Assembly (NCBI GenBank): GCA_030750465.1
Contig: JASMHZ010000004.1
Location: 1 to 54,293, forward strand
Length of the DNA: 54,293 nucleotides
DNA from: Candidatus Peribacteraceae bacterium
GTDB lineage: Bacteria; Patescibacteriota; Gracilibacteria; Peribacterales; Peribacteraceae
Reading direction: 5' to 3'
Part shown: piece by piece, positions 31,627 through 39,927 of the stretch
Numbering within the stretch: the first letter of the stretch is position 1
Layout of the letters: each line of letters begins with the position of its first letter
Program-made: the position numbers and the translations under genes
Notes under the pieces: generated by a model
Databases searched by the model: none
What the model was told of the DNA's origin: nothing
What the model saw: the letters and a program-made list of their open reading frames with translations, nothing else

Positions 31627-33963
31627 ATGCATTTAGTAATTGTCGAGAGCCCGACAAAGGCAAAAACAATAAAGCGTTTCCTTGGGAAGGATTATTCCGT
31701 ACATGCGAGCATGGGGCATGTTCGTGATTTGCCTGCATCAACATTGGGTGTAGATACGGAAGATACATTCGAGGCTGTATACGAAGTTCCAAAAGAAAAG
31801 AAGACTGTTGTAAAAAAATTACAGGAAGAAATGAAAAAGGCAGATGATCTTTGGATTGCAACTGATGAAGACCGCGAAGGAGAAGCGATCGGGTGGCATC
31901 TTATTCAGGCACTCAAGATAAATAAGGATCAAGAAGTTAAACGTATTGTATTCCACGAGATCACACGTGAAGCCATTGATGAAGCTGTAAAAAATCCGCG
32001 AGAAATTGATGAAAAACTTGTGGAAGCCCAGCAGGCCAGACGCATACTCGATCGCTTGGTTGGATACACTCTTTCACCGTTCCTCTGGAGCAAAGTGTAC
32101 AGAGGTCTTTCTGCGGGGCGAGTACAGTCAGTCGCTGTAAGAATTATTGTAGACCGCGAACGTGAGGTTCTGGCTTTTATTCCAGTTGAGTATTGGACTG
32201 TTACTGCTTCACTAGAAACAAGCAAGGAGGAAGAGTTCACAGCAGATCTAACAAAGAAGGACGGCAAAAAATTTGTTCCCTCTAATGAAAAGGAAGCAAT
32301 GCAGGTAAAAGAGGACTGTACTGGTTCTGACTTTAAAGTTTCATCTGTCGACGAAAAAGAATTAAAGAAAAGTCCCCCACCTCCTTTTACAACTTCAACT
32401 CTTCAGCAGGAAGCGGGAAGAAAACTTGGATTCTCCGTCAAGCAGACAATGGTGGTTGCTCAACAACTTTATGAAGGAGTTAGTACCGGAAAGGGGGAAG
32501 GTAGTACGGGACTTATTACATACATGAGGACGGACTCTGTTAATTTGAGTGAAAAGGCGCTTGACGATGCCAAAAGAGTGATTGAGGAACAATATGGGCG
32601 TGAATATATTCTTTCGACTCCGAGAAAATATAAAACTAAGAGTAAAGGAGCGCAGGAAGCACATGAAGCGATTAGGCCAACCGAGATGGATCGTACGCCA
32701 GCTTCACTCAAAGAAGTTCTGGATCATCAACAACTAAAGCTTTACACACTGATCTGGAATCGTTCTATTGCAACTCAGATGGCTGTAGCTCAATTAAAAA
32801 GAGTTGGTGCAGACATTGATGTAAATAACTATCAATTCCGCGCAACAGGACAAACTATTCTATTCGATGGATATCTTCGTGTGTACATGGAGGGCAAAGA
32901 TGAATCGGAAGAATCAGACAGAAAAGATGAAGATCAAAACAGTGGTGAGAAGTTCCTGCCAGAGCTTAAAGAAGGTGATGAACTTGAGTGCGATGAAATC
33001 TCACCGGTACAACACTTCACCAAGCCACCGCCCAGATATACGGAAGCGAGTCTGGTTAAAAAGCTTGAAGAAGAAGGAATTGGACGACCAAGTACATACG
33101 CTCCAACAATCAGTACTATTCAGCAGAGGGGCTATATAAAGAAGGAAGGCAAGCAATTAATACCGGAAGAGGTAGCTTTCACTGTTACAGACCTTCTTGC
33201 AGAGCACTTTGCAGATATTGTGAACTTGAAGTTCACAGCGAAGATGGAGCAGTCCCTTGATGATATTGCGGATGGAAAAGAAAAACGCGTAGAGTTTATA
33301 AAAGGATTCTTTGGGCCTTTCGAAAAGCTGATTGCATCCAAGAAAGTAGAAGTAAAAAAAGAAGATATTATGAAAGAGAGAATACTTGGAAAGGATCCAA
33401 AATCAGGTTTAGAAATATTAGTCCGCACAGGTCGTTTTGGTCCGTACATTCAGATTGGAAGGCCGGAGGATTACAAAAAAGGAGAAAAACCAAAGAGTGC
33501 ATCCGTACCTTCCAAACTAAAAAAGGATGCAATTACTTTGGAGGAAGCACTCGATCAGCTTAGTTTCCCAAAAGAACTTGGTAAGAAAGGTGGCGAGGTT
33601 GTCACGGTAAACTTGGGAAGATACGGTCCGTATGTTCGCTGGGGCAAAGTTACAGGGACACTTCCGGTTGATATGGAACCGGGGAGCGTAGATCTAAAAA
33701 TGGCACTAGAAATAATTTCAACTGCAAAAGAAAAGAAGAAAAAAATGTCTGAACCGCTTAAAATCTTGGGCAATGATCCTAATACAAAAGATGAGATACA
33801 GGTCAAAGATGGTCGCTACGGTCCATATGTAACTGATGGAACGACGAATGCATCGATTCCAAAGACGATGGATCCTTACAAGGTGACTATTATGGATGCT
33901 GCGGAGTGGCTTGAGAAAAAGAGGCACGCTCCTAAGAGGAAAGGTGGTTGGAAGAAGAGGTAA
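31627..33963 (+). CDS. topA: DNA topoisomerase I (type IA)
   Basis: This 778-residue enzyme relaxes negative supercoils. The Toprim domain starts at MHLVIVESPTKAKTIKRFLG and has the acidic metal site DEDREGEA (80-87). The nucleophile is Y299 in STGLITYMRTDS. Instead of zinc fingers the C-terminus has three topoisomerase C-terminal repeats (RTGRFGPYIQIG, NLGRYGPYVRWG, KDGRYGPYVTDG) and a basic tail. The ATG at 31627 is chosen because the Toprim fold starts at residue 1; the longer frame from 31531 includes only leader sequence. The 3' end overlaps the convergent GT-C gene by 32 bases. Confidence 0.96.
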   Translation: MHLVIVESPTKAKTIKRFLGKDYSVHASMGHVRDLPASTLGVDTEDTFEAVYEVPKEKKTVVKKLQEEMKKADDLWIATDEDREGEAIGWHLIQALKINKDQEVKRIVFHEITREAIDEAVKNPREIDEKLVEAQQARRILDRLVGYTLSPFLWSKVYRGLSAGRVQSVAVRIIVDREREVLAFIPVEYWTVTASLETSKEEEFTADLTKKDGKKFVPSNEKEAMQVKEDCTGSDFKVSSVDEKELKKSPPPPFTTSTLQQEAGRKLGFSVKQTMVVAQQLYEGVSTGKGEGSTGLITYMRTDSVNLSEKALDDAKRVIEEQYGREYILSTPRKYKTKSKGAQEAHEAIRPTEMDRTPASLKEVLDHQQLKLYTLIWNRSIATQMAVAQLKRVGADIDVNNYQFRATGQTILFDGYLRVYMEGKDESEESDRKDEDQNSGEKFLPELKEGDELECDEISPVQHFTKPPPRYTEASLVKKLEEEGIGRPSTYAPTISTIQQRGYIKKEGKQLIPEEVAFTVTDLLAEHFADIVNLKFTAKMEQSLDDIADGKEKRVEFIKGFFGPFEKLIASKKVEVKKEDIMKERILGKDPKSGLEILVRTGRFGPYIQIGRPEDYKKGEKPKSASVPSKLKKDAITLEEALDQLSFPKELGKKGGEVVTVNLGRYGPYVRWGKVTGTLPVDMEPGSVDLKMALEIISTAKEKKKKMSEPLKILGNDPNTKDEIQVKDGRYGPYVTDGTTNASIPKTMDPYKVTIMDAAEWLEKKRHAPKRKGGWKKR

Positions 33964-35578
33964 TCTTCCAAACCGACCATCCTTCCCCTCTTTCCATGAT
34001 CTGGAGCTCAGATTTTAGCCTGTTCAAGTCCCATTCAGGATTCCTCTTTTCGTCCCAGACTACCAGGTCAATTCCATATTGAGTTAGGAATTTCTCAGGC
34101 TCCTTATCAACTTGTGAGCATTCGTTTCTGACCAGCTCAAGTTCTTCTTCGCGGATCTTGGGATCTGGAAATGCGCCGAGTGCGTCTGCATAAACCAGGT
34201 TGCGGGAAGCCTCAAGATTCCTCAGATTCGGATCAAGCGGCAAGTAAGTCAGACATACTCTCTGTGCATTTTCTTTGTGGGAAAGAAGAATATTCTTTAA
34301 ATAAATTGAATAAACAACATCGTGATGCGTATGCGATGTGATCAAACTCTGTGTATCCCTGTCAGACAGAATCCTTGCGCGCGGGATTTCATCAAGAGTT
34401 GAAAGAAGATCTGACAAATGTTGCGATGCGAAGTTTTCCGGAGAGGGATTCCATTGTTTGATTATCCACCTTCCGTCGTATGCAATTGCAGAGATATAGA
34501 GGACTGCGGCAAGTGCGGGGATTATCAGAATCTTAGATTTAAATTTCCACGCAAGAAGAATCACAACAATAGCTGCGAGTAGAAGTGAAAAAATGCTGTG
34601 CGAAACAAAATTAAAAACAGTTCCATGAATCACCTGTTGGTGCATTACTACAAATGCGGTGAATACAACTACAATTGCCGGACGGTGCGGTTCAAGCTCT
34701 TTGTATTTTTTCTTGAGCAGAATTATCAGTCCCATAATCATCGTCAGGAATAGTGCGCTATATATCCACGACTCAGGTAATCGTCCGGGGCGCATGCCAC
34801 TTCTAAACACTGCCACGTCAGCTAACGGATGGTTCATCACAGACAAAGTCTGGAAAACGAAAGGAAGTGCAAAGATAACTCCAATAATTGCAGATAGAAG
34901 TAGAATTTTTAGTTCGGTTGTCGGTTGTCGGTTGTCGGTTTTCGTGAAGTTTTCAACTAAATTCCAAATCACCATCAGTCCTAACCAAAGCCAGGCGAAT
35001 GTCCAACTCCAAACATAAACTCCTACTAAAGTACCAAGCAACATCCCTCCAATTACAGTGGGTCCCTTTCGTTTTTTTGCGTAAGCTAAACTTAAAGCAG
35101 TCAGAGCAAGCATCATCAGCAAAAAGCTTGAGCGCAGATGGATTGGACGGTTTAAATTATAAAGTTGTGTTGCAATCAATATTAGAGAACCTGCGTAAGA
35201 TTGAAGGCGTGTAAAACCACATATGCTCAGGAACCAAATAAGAACAAGAAATATCAGAACCGGAATTACTGAGTCCATGATCGTCAGAACTACCCAAGAG
35301 TGATCAAAGACTGGACGGAGAATCATTCCAAGACTAAGTTCAATCAAAGCAAATTGTGAACCGACCATTCCTTCTTCTCCTACGAAAGCTTCAGATACCT
35401 GATTCAAATTACCAGTCAACGCCTCCTGAATGCGTGCAAGATAAATTTCCTCATCAGAATTTAGATGCACATATACTCCTTTGTACGCAGGATTCAAAAT
35501 GTGGATTAAAAATGGACCCTGCATTATCAGGGCTATAGCTATTGATGAGGCGATGATTAGTGTCTTCCAGTGGGGCAT
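33932..35578 (-). CDS. Polytopic membrane glycosyltransferase-like protein (GT-C type)
   Basis: The 548-residue protein has about 10-12 membrane helices and a soluble C-terminal domain of about 140 residues. The first external loop contains NSDEEIYLARIQEAL, an acidic motif placed as in GT-C transferases that use lipid-linked sugars. The exact donor cannot be named. A cytoplasmic loop carries the peptide TDNRQPTTE encoded by tandem TTGTCGG words (34914-34942). The same peptide occurs in the GT4 gene at 45786-46871. TAAAAT ends six bases before the ATG. It is paired with the GT2 gene upstream. Confidence 0.75.
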   Translation of the reverse strand: MPHWKTLIIASSIAIALIMQGPFLIHILNPAYKGVYVHLNSDEEIYLARIQEALTGNLNQVSEAFVGEEGMVGSQFALIELSLGMILRPVFDHSWVVLTIMDSVIPVLIFLVLIWFLSICGFTRLQSYAGSLILIATQLYNLNRPIHLRSSFLLMMLALTALSLAYAKKRKGPTVIGGMLLGTLVGVYVWSWTFAWLWLGLMVIWNLVENFTKTDNRQPTTELKILLLSAIIGVIFALPFVFQTLSVMNHPLADVAVFRSGMRPGRLPESWIYSALFLTMIMGLIILLKKKYKELEPHRPAIVVVFTAFVVMHQQVIHGTVFNFVSHSIFSLLLAAIVVILLAWKFKSKILIIPALAAVLYISAIAYDGRWIIKQWNPSPENFASQHLSDLLSTLDEIPRARILSDRDTQSLITSHTHHDVVYSIYLKNILLSHKENAQRVCLTYLPLDPNLRNLEASRNLVYADALGAFPDPKIREEELELVRNECSQVDKEPEKFLTQYGIDLVVWDEKRNPEWDLNRLKSELQIMERGEGWSVWKITSSSNHLSS

Positions 35579-35587
35579 GGATATATT

Positions 35588-35680
35588 TTAGCTTATAGCT
35601 TTTAGCTTAATTAGCTTAAATTGAGGCAATTATTGGTGACAACCAAAAAAAGCTAATGAAGCTAAAAGCCAAAAGCTAGC
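35588..35680. repeat. TTAGCTTATAGC-word inverted repeat between two glycosyltransferase genes
   Basis: The left arm 35588-35620 (TTAGCTTATAGCTTTTAGCTT...) faces the right arm 35649-35680 (AAAGCTAATGAAGCTAAAAGCC...). A similar word (AGCAGATTAGCTGATTGGC) occurs at 24356-24390. Confidence 0.65.
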
Positions 35681-35684
35681 CGAA

Positions 35685-36428
35685 TTAAGTGAGATATTTA
35701 ATTGGCACAAACCTCAACTTCAAAAATACCCAGCACCATTTAAACCAATCCTTCCAGCAAATCTTTTTACCTTCTTTGTAAGATCTTGGATGGTAGGAAA
35801 TAGGGAATTCGGCGATATGAATTTTTTTGCGTGCAAGAAGCGCTGTAATTTCAGGATCGTACCTGAAGTCGTTTTCTTTAAGCGGAAGAGTTTTGAGTAC
35901 ATCGTTTCTGACCATTTTGTAACAAGTAGGCTGATCAGAAAGCTTTTTGAAGTACAGAATGTTGAATATATAAGTAAGAACAGTACCTCCAAGAAAAGTC
36001 AGCAAATGAGTAAATTGCTTTTGTTTCTTAAGTCTCCGCGAACCGTAAACAGCTTTGTGATCATTCTCTTCTGCAAACTTAACTAATTCAGGAATCTCCT
36101 CCGGATCATATTCAAGATCCGCATCTTGAACTATCACATATTTTCCTTTGGCCTGAGCGTAACCCATTCTGACTGCGGAGCCTTTCCCCCCATTCTCTTT
36201 TGTCAGAACAGTATCTTGAGGCGTGTCACGGCACTCGCGAGTGCCGTGACGCGCAAGCTTCCTAATAATCTCCAATGAAGAATCCTTCGATCCGTCATCA
36301 ACAATAATTACTTCAGAAAAATCTCCGCATGATCTGTGTACACGGGTAATTATTTCTTCAAGTGTCTTTTCCTCGTTATAAACGGGGATGACGATTGAGA
36401 GAAATGGGGATTGAGAAGGGTCGTTCAT
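35685..36428 (-). CDS. GT2-family glycosyltransferase (dolichyl/polyprenyl-phosphate-sugar synthase type)
   Basis: The 247-residue GT-A enzyme shows SIVIPVYNEEKTLEEII, IIVDDGSKDSS, NGGKGSAVRMGYAQAKGKYVIVQDADLEYDP with the DxD metal site, and a C-terminal amphipathic region. It would transfer a sugar from a nucleotide to a polyprenyl phosphate, supplying donors for GT-C enzymes such as the one downstream. Between EIIRKL and KENGGKG the protein reads ARHGTRECRDTPQDTV. This is encoded by a perfect 26-bp palindrome (36225-36250) and looks like an in-frame insertion in a variable loop. TAAACT ends seven bases before the ATG. Confidence 0.9.
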   Translation of the reverse strand: MNDPSQSPFLSIVIPVYNEEKTLEEIITRVHRSCGDFSEVIIVDDGSKDSSLEIIRKLARHGTRECRDTPQDTVLTKENGGKGSAVRMGYAQAKGKYVIVQDADLEYDPEEIPELVKFAEENDHKAVYGSRRLKKQKQFTHLLTFLGGTVLTYIFNILYFKKLSDQPTCYKMVRNDVLKTLPLKENDFRYDPEITALLARKKIHIAEFPISYHPRSYKEGKKICWKDWFKWCWVFLKLRFVPIKYLT

Positions 36429-36482
36429 TACGGCGAGTTTAGCTCATAGCCTACTGGGGTTCATTAGTTTTAATGAGTATAT

Positions 36483-36494
36483 TGGCAGGCGCGG
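36483..36494. repeat. 12-bp duplicate of the tRNA-Trp 3' end
   Basis: TGGCAGGCGCGG repeats exactly the tRNA-Trp 3' terminus with its CCA (36565-36576), 82 bp away. The interval holds two hairpins (GGTTCTAC...GTAGAACC, and CATTC...GAATG around GCGAAGCTTGCGAAGC). This resembles a short insertion bounded by a tRNA-end direct repeat. Confidence 0.5.
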
Positions 36495-36564
36495 TTCTAC
36501 TTCGCGAGCTTCGTAGAACCTTTGCCTTAGGCATATGTCATTCTGCGAAGCTTGCGAAGCTGAA

Positions 36565-36641
36565 TGGCAGGCGCGGAAGGATTTGAACCTTCGACCCCTG
36601 GTTTTGGAGACCAGTGCTCTAGCCAACTGAGCTACGCGCCT
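36565..36641 (-). tRNA. tRNA-Trp (CCA)
   Basis: Read on the minus strand, the acceptor AGGCGCG pairs with CGCGCCT. D-arm GCTC...GAGC, anticodon stem CTGGT/ACCAG with loop CTCCAAA (anticodon CCA), and a T-arm with GGTTCAAATCC complete the cloverleaf. The discriminator is G and CCA is encoded in the genome. It lies 19 bases after the zinc-ribbon gene stop. Confidence 0.95.
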
Positions 36642-36660
36642 AAGGTGTACTAATATTACA

Positions 36661-36834
36661 CTACTCAATATTCTCCCAGAAGCACTTTTGGCAATATACC
36701 TTATAAGGAGCATCCTCTGGGTAAACAGAAAGCATATTCTCGCTACATTTGTCACATACACGTTGGTACATCTTACGTTCACTTCTAAGTGCCATGCGCT
36801 GCTTGTGTCGACATGCAGGGCAGAAATCGGGCAA
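36661..36834 (-). pseudogene. Zinc-ribbon protein, N-terminally truncated
   Basis: Fifty-seven residues are readable from a TTG at 36834: LPDFCPACRHKQRMALRSER, then three CxxC pairs in all (CPAC, CDKC, CQKC) with MLSVYPEDAPYKVY between them. This matches the C-terminal half of a zinc-ribbon protein I know from Candidate Phyla Radiation genomes, usually with an N-terminal extension ending in a proline-rich run before CPxCR. That part is missing here. The first codons come from the 56-bp duplicated DNA (36823-36878), so a rearrangement has probably cut the gene. It could still be expressed as a mini-protein. Confidence 0.55.
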
Positions 36835-36878
36835 ATCTTGTAATTATGAAGCTTTTAAGGTAAAATAGCTAGAAATAA
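36823..36878. repeat. 56-bp repeat, copy B (displaced 3' end of the calcium-binding gene)
   Basis: On the plus strand this reads the last codons and stop of the calcium-binding gene (KSGKSCNYEAFKVK then stop), with no gene body upstream. It joins a truncated zinc-ribbon gene on one side and the leader of the next gene on the other. It is the inverted copy of 27725-27780 with one mismatch. Confidence 0.8.
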
Positions 36879-36890
36879 ACAAAAACAAAT

Positions 36891-38156
36891 ATGGGTGGAA
36901 AACTCGACAATATTGGGCAAAACGAAAGCGATGAAAGTATCGATGATGATGGTTTCGAAGCCGAGGCAGGTGCACCCACAACAATGGAAGAAGTTCAGGC
37001 AGGGCTAAAACAACGCATAGAAGAGTCCGACAAGAAATTGGGGGCCAATGTTAGTAAATTGGAAACGGTTGAAACAGAAAAATCTAAGCTAAAAAAAGAT
37101 GCAGAGTCAGTCGAAGAAATGGGAGCAAGTGATAATGAAGCGATGGAAGAGATAGAAGAGAAAAGAGATGAGACGGAAATGGGGCCGGAGGAGGACATTA
37201 AAAATTGGGAAGAAGAGTTTGAGAAAATGGTTAGTGGAGAAAACATTATGGAGGATGCAGAATCGCGTTTAAGTGGAGATGCATCTGAGCTTTGTGAGTC
37301 TGCAACGAATCAAATGAGTGGAGGAGAAAAAGAATTAGTCGGAAAAAATTTCTACGAATGGGTGAAACATTTGGCTCCGGTCAAGGATCAGTTCCTCAGG
37401 GATTTAAGAGGAAGGCTTAAATCAGGTGAGACGATGCAAGAAGCTGAGGAAGCTTCTAAGGAAGCTGCACAGAAAAGAGTGTCTGATTTAGAAAATAGAG
37501 CCGAAGGATCTATAGCTGGAACAGTTAATAAGCTTTTAAATGATATGAATAGCTCTCCTCCCCCCACTACTCAGGTGGAAGAGCTATGGGAAGAAAACAG
37601 AGAATCCGCACAGGCTGCTTTTGACAAGAACATGCCGCAGGGAGCTACAGCTGCGGAAGAAAAATGGTTTGATCTTATGCACGAAAAATATCAAACGGAA
37701 CTCGATAGTGGCAGAACGATGGAAGCAATGCCTGAAAAAGGAAATGAAGATATGCAGCAACTTCAAAACGAATTAGACGAGCAAGGAGTTGACCTGGATG
37801 ATTTGATTAAGCGTAGTAAAGCTATGAACTTACTCAGATATGCAACAGATAGTAAGTACAGCTCAGGAGATAAATTGAATGTGAGGCTTAGTGGTTTAGA
37901 TGGAAAAGAATTACTGGATGTTGATTCACTCGTTGAAGCCGAGGAAGTTGGCGCACTTGATATGGCTCTTAAGCCTAAGGGGGAACTTAGTGTTGAAGAA
38001 GTAGCACAATGTATAAATGAAACATCGGGGCTTCTAGGAGCTTCAGTTGTTGGCGGCGAAGTTAAGTTCGATAGTAAGATATCGATTGATCAAGGCAAGA
38101 AAGCATTTAAGGCGATGCAGAGGAAAAGGCTTATAAAGAGAAATAGTAAGGGATAA
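36891..38156 (+). CDS. Hypothetical acidic coiled-coil protein
   Basis: The 421-residue protein has no signal peptide or membrane helix. It is extremely acidic over residues 1-130 (EEKRDETEMGPEEDIKNWEEEFE) with long predicted coiled coils (LKQRIEESDKKLGANVSKLETVETEK). The C-terminal 120 residues look globular, and a basic end (KAMQRKRLIKRNSKG) closes it. No family is recognised. The ATG follows 12 bases after the displaced 56-bp fragment, so its promoter region has been rearranged. Confidence 0.65.
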   Translation: MGGKLDNIGQNESDESIDDDGFEAEAGAPTTMEEVQAGLKQRIEESDKKLGANVSKLETVETEKSKLKKDAESVEEMGASDNEAMEEIEEKRDETEMGPEEDIKNWEEEFEKMVSGENIMEDAESRLSGDASELCESATNQMSGGEKELVGKNFYEWVKHLAPVKDQFLRDLRGRLKSGETMQEAEEASKEAAQKRVSDLENRAEGSIAGTVNKLLNDMNSSPPPTTQVEELWEENRESAQAAFDKNMPQGATAAEEKWFDLMHEKYQTELDSGRTMEAMPEKGNEDMQQLQNELDEQGVDLDDLIKRSKAMNLLRYATDSKYSSGDKLNVRLSGLDGKELLDVDSLVEAEEVGALDMALKPKGELSVEEVAQCINETSGLLGASVVGGEVKFDSKISIDQGKKAFKAMQRKRLIKRNSKG

Positions 38157-38157
38157 T

Positions 38158-39864
38158 TTAAATACTTGCATCCTGGATCCTTCGTATCCCCTCATTCGCC
38201 TCAACAGAAAACTTATTCCACTCAAGCGCCTTTTCAAACTGTTCACGGGCTTTATCAGTTTGGTTCTTTTTAAGGTAGAGGTTTCCAAGCTTAGCTCTGG
38301 CAATTACATACGAGCCATCAAGCTCAACCGCTTTTTCATAAAATGAGATTGCTTCATCAGATCTTCCTGTTTGTTCAAATAGTGAACCAAGTGAAAAGTA
38401 AGGCTCAGGATTATTTGGATCCATATTAATTGCTGTGCGGAATCTTTCCTCCGCGTCAGTCACCTGCCCTGTTGCCGCGTAAACAAATCCTGCGTTCATG
38501 TGCAGGAGGGAATGATCCATGTACTTCACTCCTTCGGTTATAACTTTAAATGCTTCTTCAAACTTATTCTGATGCCTGAGGATTGTTGCAAGACCAACGC
38601 GAGCTCCGACTGATTCTGGATAAATAGAGAGGGTTCGCCTAAAAACTCCGTCAGGCGTTTTCCATGTATTTGTTTGATTGATTGAGAGGACTATTAGAAT
38701 AATAATAATAGTTGATCTTGCGATTGGTCGAATGCTTTTATAAATATAAACAAGAACGATTAGAAGCCCAACCATTGGTAAATACGCATAACGATCAACT
38801 GCGAAGAATACTAAGTTTGCTTTTCCAATGTTCAGATACGTTGGAGCAAGGGTCACCAAATACCATCCGATTCCAAATGTAATAACTGGATGTTTCTTGA
38901 GTGATTTAATAGCAATCATAATTAGAATAATTGCGAGTATAACGCTTGGGAGAATCCGCATATCAGTCAGAGATATGTCTCCTTGAAGTGGATAAATGAT
39001 AGTCAAATCATTTGGTATCAAGAATTTATATATATAAAAGATTGTGCTTTTGCAGGCGACGAGGATTTTATCGATAAGAGTTACGGATGCGATGACGCGG
39101 GCTTTGCCGCCGAGGGCAACTACAACAAAGATCAGAGTTAGGATTAAGTAAGGAACGATTGTAATCGGGCTCGGTTTTCGGGTTCGGGTTCTCAAAAGTA
39201 GCCAATGCAGAATTAGAATTCCCAAAAGAGTTACAGCTATAACTTTTGAAAGTAGTGCGAGTAGGAACATTGTGATGCTAAGCCAGTAAGCTTTGCGATT
39301 GCCTTTGATGAAGTCCAGATAAAAAGTAAGTGACGCAAAGAAGAAAAGTCCGGAGAGCAAGTCTTTTCTTCCAGCAAGCCACACAACGGCTTCTGTATTT
39401 AATGGATGAATGGCAAATATCAAACCACCGAATAATGCAAGCTGTGCTTTTCTTGAGGAACAATTGACAATTGACACTTCGACTCCGCTCAGTACAGGCA
39501 ATTGACAATTGACATCTTCATTCTCGCTTGCATTGGATTTGTTGGATGCCAAGAGTTGCATCAGTATCCTAGTTACGAGTAGCGCATTTATAATGTGGAT
39601 CAGAATATTAGTCAGATGATAATTGAATGGAGCAAGTTCACCGATCAGATAATTGAACTGGAAGCTTACGAAAACTAGAGGTATATAAAGTTCAGGATCG
39701 TATGTTGTAAAGAAGTGTTTGAGGTTCTCCCAATTAATAGCACGTATCGCCAGATTCTCCACAATCAGAAATGAGTCATCCACAGGTGCAAAGCCATGGA
39801 ATAGGGAAGCTCCAAAGGCGAGGAATGGGAGGATGATAAAAAGAGGAATCTTCAGTTTTTGCAT
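38158..39864 (-). CDS. TMTC-like membrane protein with C-terminal TPR repeats
   Basis: The 568-residue protein has about ten membrane helices. The first loop resembles O-mannosyltransferase/TMTC proteins (DDSFLIVENLAIRAINWENLKHFFTT ... NYHLTNILIHIINALLV). Four or more TPR units follow from about residue 430 (PEPYFSLGSLFEQTGRSDEAISFYEKAVEL and similar). It is probably a protein or glycan glycosyltransferase at the membrane. Two in-frame word insertions are visible: NCQLPVLSGVEVSIVNCSS (39468-39518) and RTRTRKPSP (39172-39192). TATCAT ends six bases before the ATG. Its stop lies two bases after the convergent acidic gene. Confidence 0.82.
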   Translation of the reverse strand: MQKLKIPLFIILPFLAFGASLFHGFAPVDDSFLIVENLAIRAINWENLKHFFTTYDPELYIPLVFVSFQFNYLIGELAPFNYHLTNILIHIINALLVTRILMQLLASNKSNASENEDVNCQLPVLSGVEVSIVNCSSRKAQLALFGGLIFAIHPLNTEAVVWLAGRKDLLSGLFFFASLTFYLDFIKGNRKAYWLSITMFLLALLSKVIAVTLLGILILHWLLLRTRTRKPSPITIVPYLILTLIFVVVALGGKARVIASVTLIDKILVACKSTIFYIYKFLIPNDLTIIYPLQGDISLTDMRILPSVILAIILIMIAIKSLKKHPVITFGIGWYLVTLAPTYLNIGKANLVFFAVDRYAYLPMVGLLIVLVYIYKSIRPIARSTIIIILIVLSINQTNTWKTPDGVFRRTLSIYPESVGARVGLATILRHQNKFEEAFKVITEGVKYMDHSLLHMNAGFVYAATGQVTDAEERFRTAINMDPNNPEPYFSLGSLFEQTGRSDEAISFYEKAVELDGSYVIARAKLGNLYLKKNQTDKAREQFEKALEWNKFSVEANEGIRRIQDASI

Positions 39865-39927
39865 GGGGATATGATAGCTGATGGCTTAAGCTACACAAAT
39901 TTGCCATTTTCTGCTATAATTCTAGCT

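Noticed and set aside
36444-36782. 112-codon frame on the minus strand
   Set aside because: It covers tRNA-Trp and part of the zinc-ribbon gene in another frame and is a by-product of those.
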